Position numbers and translations under genes: made by a program. Under the pieces are notes generated by a model. The model ran no database searches and had not been told where the DNA came from. It saw only the letters and a list, made by a program, of their open reading frames with translations. This document shows, piece by piece, positions 59,690-64,000 of a stretch of DNA of 64,000 nucleotides. The first letter of the stretch is position 1. Every line of letters begins with the position of its first letter. Origin of the DNA: Chionis minor (taxonomy: Eukaryota > Chordata > Aves > Charadriiformes > Chionididae); contig VZSF01006866.1 in assembly GCA_013398295.1 (NCBI GenBank), forward strand, positions 62,001-126,000, given 5' to 3'.

Positions 59690-61185
59690 ATTTCGGTCTC
59701 CTGAGCTGTGTGTGTGCAGCCAGTGGTAACTCGGGGTGGTGACACTGCAGGCAGGCACGCAGCTGGTGGCTGCCTGGACAGCTTGTTGGAGGGGAGCACC
59801 TGGCCCCATAGAAACTGCCGGCGTCCCGGGCCTGGAGTGGTTTGTCACCGAGAGTCTGGAGCGGTGGCATTGGTGAAGAGTGGCACGGGTGGTGGCACAC
59901 AGCAGAAGTTCTGGGCTGCAGCACTGCGCCTTCCCAGGGTGCTCCTCCGAGAGCATCCGCTCAGCTTGTGCCAGCCTGAGAAGAGAAACTCCCAAGAGTT
60001 CCCTCCCGTTCTCACCCCGGCAAACACAAATTCCTCTGCACTCCTGCCAGCCCGAGACTGTCGCCTTGTACTTCGACAGAGATGAACTGGAGGTGGCCTC
60101 ACCAGGGCATGGAGGCTTGACTGGCCCTCAACACCTCCTGAGAGGTGGCTGCTGCTCCTCTGCTGACCCTGAGTGGTGCCTCAGCTGATCCCATCCTTGA
60201 CATAATCCAGTCTCCGAGTTCAAACATCTCTGCTGCCGTTTCTGGCACTTGAAATACTCCCCCCACCTCCGTCCTTTCACATCTCCTCCTCCTTGCCATA
60301 GTACCTAGGAAGCCTATACTTGTGTCATAAGCATTAACATCTGTTCTGAGGTTTGTCACGTCAGTTTCATGTCAGTTTCTTTCAGTCTCTTCTGAAAAGG
60401 CGCTCTGTCCCCTTGCCTCTGCCGTTCTGCCGTTCGCTTCCATTGCGATTCTGTCTTTTTCTCCGCAAAAGGCCTGAAAGTTTGTAGATACAGAATTCGC
60501 AGTTTTGCAGATGCTTTGCCAAATGCAGCCTCTGTACTGTGCTACGAGACGTCACCATCAGCCCCCTCATCTTGACTCACTCCTCTGGCTGCAAGTCGTG
60601 CTGGGCATTGTGTCTAAATGCGTCCCGCTTGTTCGGGAGGCCCTCCGTAGCACCGATAATGCCCACGTCTCTGAGCTGGCTGCTTCAGCTGCTCTGTTCC
60701 TGAAGTCCTCTGCTCTGCCAAGGCCAAAGGTTTCAGTTCTCTCTCCAGCTGCTCCACTTAGGATTCGCTGTGACATGCAGCGATTTTGACTTGGCGATGG
60801 GACAGGAGGAACTGAGTAGTAGGGGAGAGGAAGGGAGTGACACTCGGAGCCTTGCAGAGCACCGGCTCCACTATCCGTTGTGGGAAGCCTGGCTGTGTGA
60901 TGTCTCAGGGTCCAGCGTGCAGCTGAGGTGTCCCTGCAGTGGGTGACTTCAGATGGACTTTGTGACGGTGGTGATGTGAGCTTGGGTGGGACAGCTGAGT
61001 TGTGCTTACCTTAGCACTTCACTACCTTAACTGGTAATTTCCCCTCGACCTCCAGCAAAAGTATTTTTCTAATCACGTTCTAAGGATTGCTCAACCGCAC
61101 TTCTGAGCTTTTACTTTGTTTTTACTTTACTTCTGAGCTTTTACTTTTGTACTTTGTTTACTTTATTTTTAGAACCTTTCTGTTA
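59690..61185. other. Downstream of CpG island, no gene seen
   Basis: Sequence composition falls back to average. No exon or repeat was identified. If the island starts a + strand gene, this would be its first intron. Short imperfect repeats of ACTTCTGAGCTTTTACTTT lie at about 61100-61160. Confidence 0.45.
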
Positions 61186-61573
61186 GGAAATGAAATCTGT
61201 TGCTTCCGGGGAGACCTGATAGCAGCCTTTCAGTATCTAAAGGGAGCCTACAGGAGAGCTGGAAAGGGACTCTTTGTCAGGAAGTCTAGTGATAGGACAA
61301 GGGGTAATGGTTTTAAATTGGAAGAGGGGAGATTTAGATTAGATATTAGGAAGAAGTTCTTTACTGTGAGGGTGGTGAGGCACTGGAACAGGTTACCCAG
61401 GGAAGTTGTGGAGGCCCCATCCCTAGAAGTGTTTAAGGCCAGGCTGGATGGGGCTTTGAGCAACCTGCTGTAGTCAGAGGTGTCCCTGCCCATGGCAGGG
61501 GGGTTGGAACTTGATGATCTTTAAGGTCCCTTCCAACTCTAACCATTCTATGATTCTATGATTCTATGATTCT
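61186..61573 (+). mobile_element. CR1 LINE 3' end with long microsatellite tail
   Basis: The frame encodes [20 protein letters not shown], then [19 protein letters not shown] and stops after LDGALSNLL. It is followed by the CR1 3' UTR (GGGGGGTTGGAACTTGATGA) and four ATTCTATG-type units at about 61544-61573. The open frame and intact tail suggest a young, 5'-truncated copy. Confidence 0.95.
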
Positions 61574-64000
61574 CCGGAGCACCTAGGCTCTGCAAGGAAG
61601 AGGTCCACGTGATGTCAGGTATCAGCAGAGTCCCACCGGGGATTTAGGTTCTTTGGAGATAAGTAGCGCAGCACAGGTGGCAAAAGAGCAGAGCTTCCAA
61701 CTCAAACTTAAGTAATTTCCCAATTTCTGCCCAGCAAACCACGCTTGTAATGGGCTTCTGTCCAAAAGCTATCTTGAAAAACTGTGTTCAGGGTGCAAAG
61801 TCAAGTGCTGCAGTGTTAAGGAAAGTCCTTGTAGGCCCAGTTCAACCTGTTTTAGATATGCACTCAAGGTGTAATGACTAATTGTGCGATTATGTACTAC
61901 TTAGCCCCAGTAGCCCAGCCACGGGTACCACACAGCAGAAGTGGTGCTACTCTTGGGGGGTTTTCTGTTCCTTATTCTAGGTTGTATCGTTTTAGCCTGT
62001 CTGCAAAAGCGGCAAGAGAGACAACCGCATGCCTTGGGCTGGAAGAAGACAGGACTCAGTAACGGGGTCTCTAAGGTGTGTGCAGCCACTCCGTAAAGAA
62101 CTCGGGAAACTGTCTCCTAAGCTGGTGTTCTGGCCTTTGTGTACTTGGGTCCCCAGTGCCAGGGATCAAATATCCATCACAGTCTCCTTGCTCACATGTT
62201 GTGGCAAGGTATTCTGCTTTGCATGAAAAATTGATGCTGTGCTCTAGTTTCCAGATGACTTTCCTTTGCTCGCCGTCTGGCCCAGCAGTCTGGCTCCTCT
62301 TCCTTCCTCCCCGAGCTGTGCTTACCCCACACAAATGCCACCAGCCCGCCCTCAGCCACGTGCTGCAACAGAGCAGGTGAGAACACTGTGACAGCCAGGG
62401 CCCAGCTGGAGAGGAGAAGCAGTGGTTTGACTGACTTGTACGGTACGTGGCACAGCTCCGGTGGCAAATAGCCCAGACTGTTGCATATGTGTGGTGGGAG
62501 GCCAGAGCTTGCTTAAGCGTCCCTGCTCCTTGGCAGTCCTGGTTCTGGAGAGCTTGACGATCAACCTAAATATATTCATTTCAATGATTTTTGCTATATC
62601 AGGTCACAGACAAAGCAAAAGAAGCTATTTCTTTTTAAAGTGAGGAGATTCCTCTTCCTCCTGGGAGCCATATGGGGTTAGGAGGTGGAGTGCAGAAGAG
62701 GAGATCTCGTGTTTCCCACTGAGTGAAGCTCAGCGGGGGAGGCTCTTTGGGATCTGCTGAGACAAGCAGCACATCCTAACGGGAGGCTGCAGCGGTCAGC
62801 ATTTCCACGGTGGGAGAAGGCTCCTCTCCTCCACACCATTAGTCGGGTTTTTACCCTGCTTGCTGCGTTGTCCATTGTGTCAAGATTCATAGGGTCAGCT
62901 CTGTAGTTTGCTGGAGTTGCCATCCCTGCATTGGCACAATCTCCAGCCAGGGCCCAGGCAGCCTGGCTCAACGGGGTATTGTTTATCCCACCCAGGAATG
63001 TGCAGGCGAGCAAGGACCTCCGGGAGCTTACAGAGCAACATGTTCTGCTCCGAGCAGGGGGAGTGACTGCGGGTGGCTGCGGCTCTGAAGGCTGGCGTGA
63101 GCGGTCGGGGTGTGCTGGTGTGCAGACAATGTCCTATCCTCGGAGTGTGGATCAGGACTGTGCAGGCTGTGCAGATGCAATGGGGTAAGGAGGAGGGAAG
63201 GAGGGTTGTCCAGGTTTGGAGACCACGGGGAGGAACAGAGGAAAAGAGTAGGAATGCCTCGGCATGTAATTAGTAAGCTTCTGTTCTTGGCACAATGGCA
63301 TGAGGAGCCAAATGTCACTCCTGGTTTTCTCGCACTGCATGTTAGGTACCAATCCTGCAGCCAAATGTCACTCCTGGTTTTCTCACACTGCATGTTATGT
63401 ACCAATCCTGCGCTGCGAGAGCCACAGCAGATCTCTTGTCGAAGCCAGACCCCACAGCTGGGGGATGCACTGAACAGGGACGAGGGGCATCTCCGTCTCT
63501 GTGGGTGGACTGTTTTCAGTGAACAGGCATTGAGCTATAATCAGTGGAAGGAGGCGTGAAAAGACCTAGGTGAAAAGCATTTTGTTTTTCATTTTTGGAA
63601 AAAAGATCACTGGCAGAATTTGTTTAATATTTTTAATATTCATTTCTTTAATTTCTGTGACAAACTTGGCTTTTGTACATTTCTGGGAATCTGACTCCTT
63701 CCTGGTCTACTGCTCAGGCAGGCTGTAAGGTTTTTATAGAGACTGAGACATCTGCTGCACAAGAATCCATTTGTCCCTCTTTTGCAAACCAAGTATGCCT
63801 GTGGAAGCCCACACCGTGTTTTTTGGTCTGTTTGGTGAAATGTTAGTTTTTCAGTTATGATGCTGTCATGCTGACCATAGCCAGTTCTAACAGCACTGCT
63901 TCTTGAATGAGAAGCTGAAAAGTATTATTCAGAGGGAAACAAGTGGTGATAGTGCCTGGGAAGTTTGGTTTTCTTGCTGCTAAATTTGTGGCATCCATCC
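61574..64000. other. End of window, no gene seen
   Basis: No exon or RNA gene was recognised. The only structure found is the 53-bp tandem duplication at 63307-63412. Confidence 0.5.
63307..63412. repeat. Two tandem 53-bp units
   Basis: The unit starting GCCAAATGTCACTCCTGG is at 63307-63359 and again at 63360-63412. Only a few substitutions separate the copies, for example CTCGCACTG versus CTCACACTG and TTAGGTACC versus TTATGTACC. This is a recent direct duplication. Confidence 0.92.

Noticed and set aside
58729..59742. Long open frames on both strands over the 59-kb CpG island
   Set aside because: Most of their length is the 419-base N gap, and the remainder is low-complexity Pro/Ala/Gly/Arg sequence without recognisable domains.

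Overview
This is a eukaryotic, almost certainly avian, genomic window. The evidence is spliced multi-exon genes with canonical GT/AG borders and CpG-island promoters. The recognisable interspersed repeats are CR1 LINE fragments, several ending in the avian ATTCTATG-type 3' microsatellite tail, and I saw no SINE. The two proteins align with mammalian orthologues without breaks. The sequence is a draft assembly: it has three N gaps (3639-3666, 42716-42734, 59020-59438) and four single Ns, all but one of these seven in GC-rich sequence. I cannot name the species.

Two complete protein genes lie on the + strand, head to tail. ENTPD1 (CD39, ecto-ATP diphosphohydrolase) runs from a 16-nt coding exon 1 at 3258-3273, inside a CpG island, across a 24-kb first intron to nine clustered coding exons at 27421-34853. 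The joined reading frame is 511 codons. CPN1 (carboxypeptidase N catalytic chain) runs from 42922 to 54799 in nine coding exons, giving 453 codons, with its own CpG-island start region and an ATTAAA signal about 115 bases after the stop. All apyrase conserved regions of ENTPD1 and the zinc and catalytic residues of CPN1 are present, so both look functional.

Layout: 1-2850, no gene seen; 2860-4350, CpG island with ENTPD1 exon 1 and a scrambled small-contig patch; 3274-27420, ENTPD1 intron 1 with CR1 copies and an RFX-like palindrome; 27421-34853, remaining ENTPD1 exons, with a CR1 copy in intron 5; 34854-42280, ENTPD1 3' UTR and the intergenic spacer; 42280-43350, CPN1 CpG island and exon 1; 43145-54920, rest of CPN1; 54921-58680, intergenic; 58680-59680, a third CpG island broken by a 419-base gap, possibly the promoter of the next gene; 59690-64000, no gene seen, one CR1 copy and a 53-bp tandem duplication.

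The two products act outside the cell on short-lived inflammatory signals. ENTPD1 removes extracellular ATP and ADP, and CPN1 trims C-terminal Arg/Lys from kinins and anaphylatoxins. Their proximity (about 8 kb between stop and start) is seen here; any functional coupling is speculation. I found no unknown biological system. The points most worth checking are the ENTPD1 first exon, the artificial duplications at 3483-4201, the unassigned CpG island near 59 kb, and the gene order.
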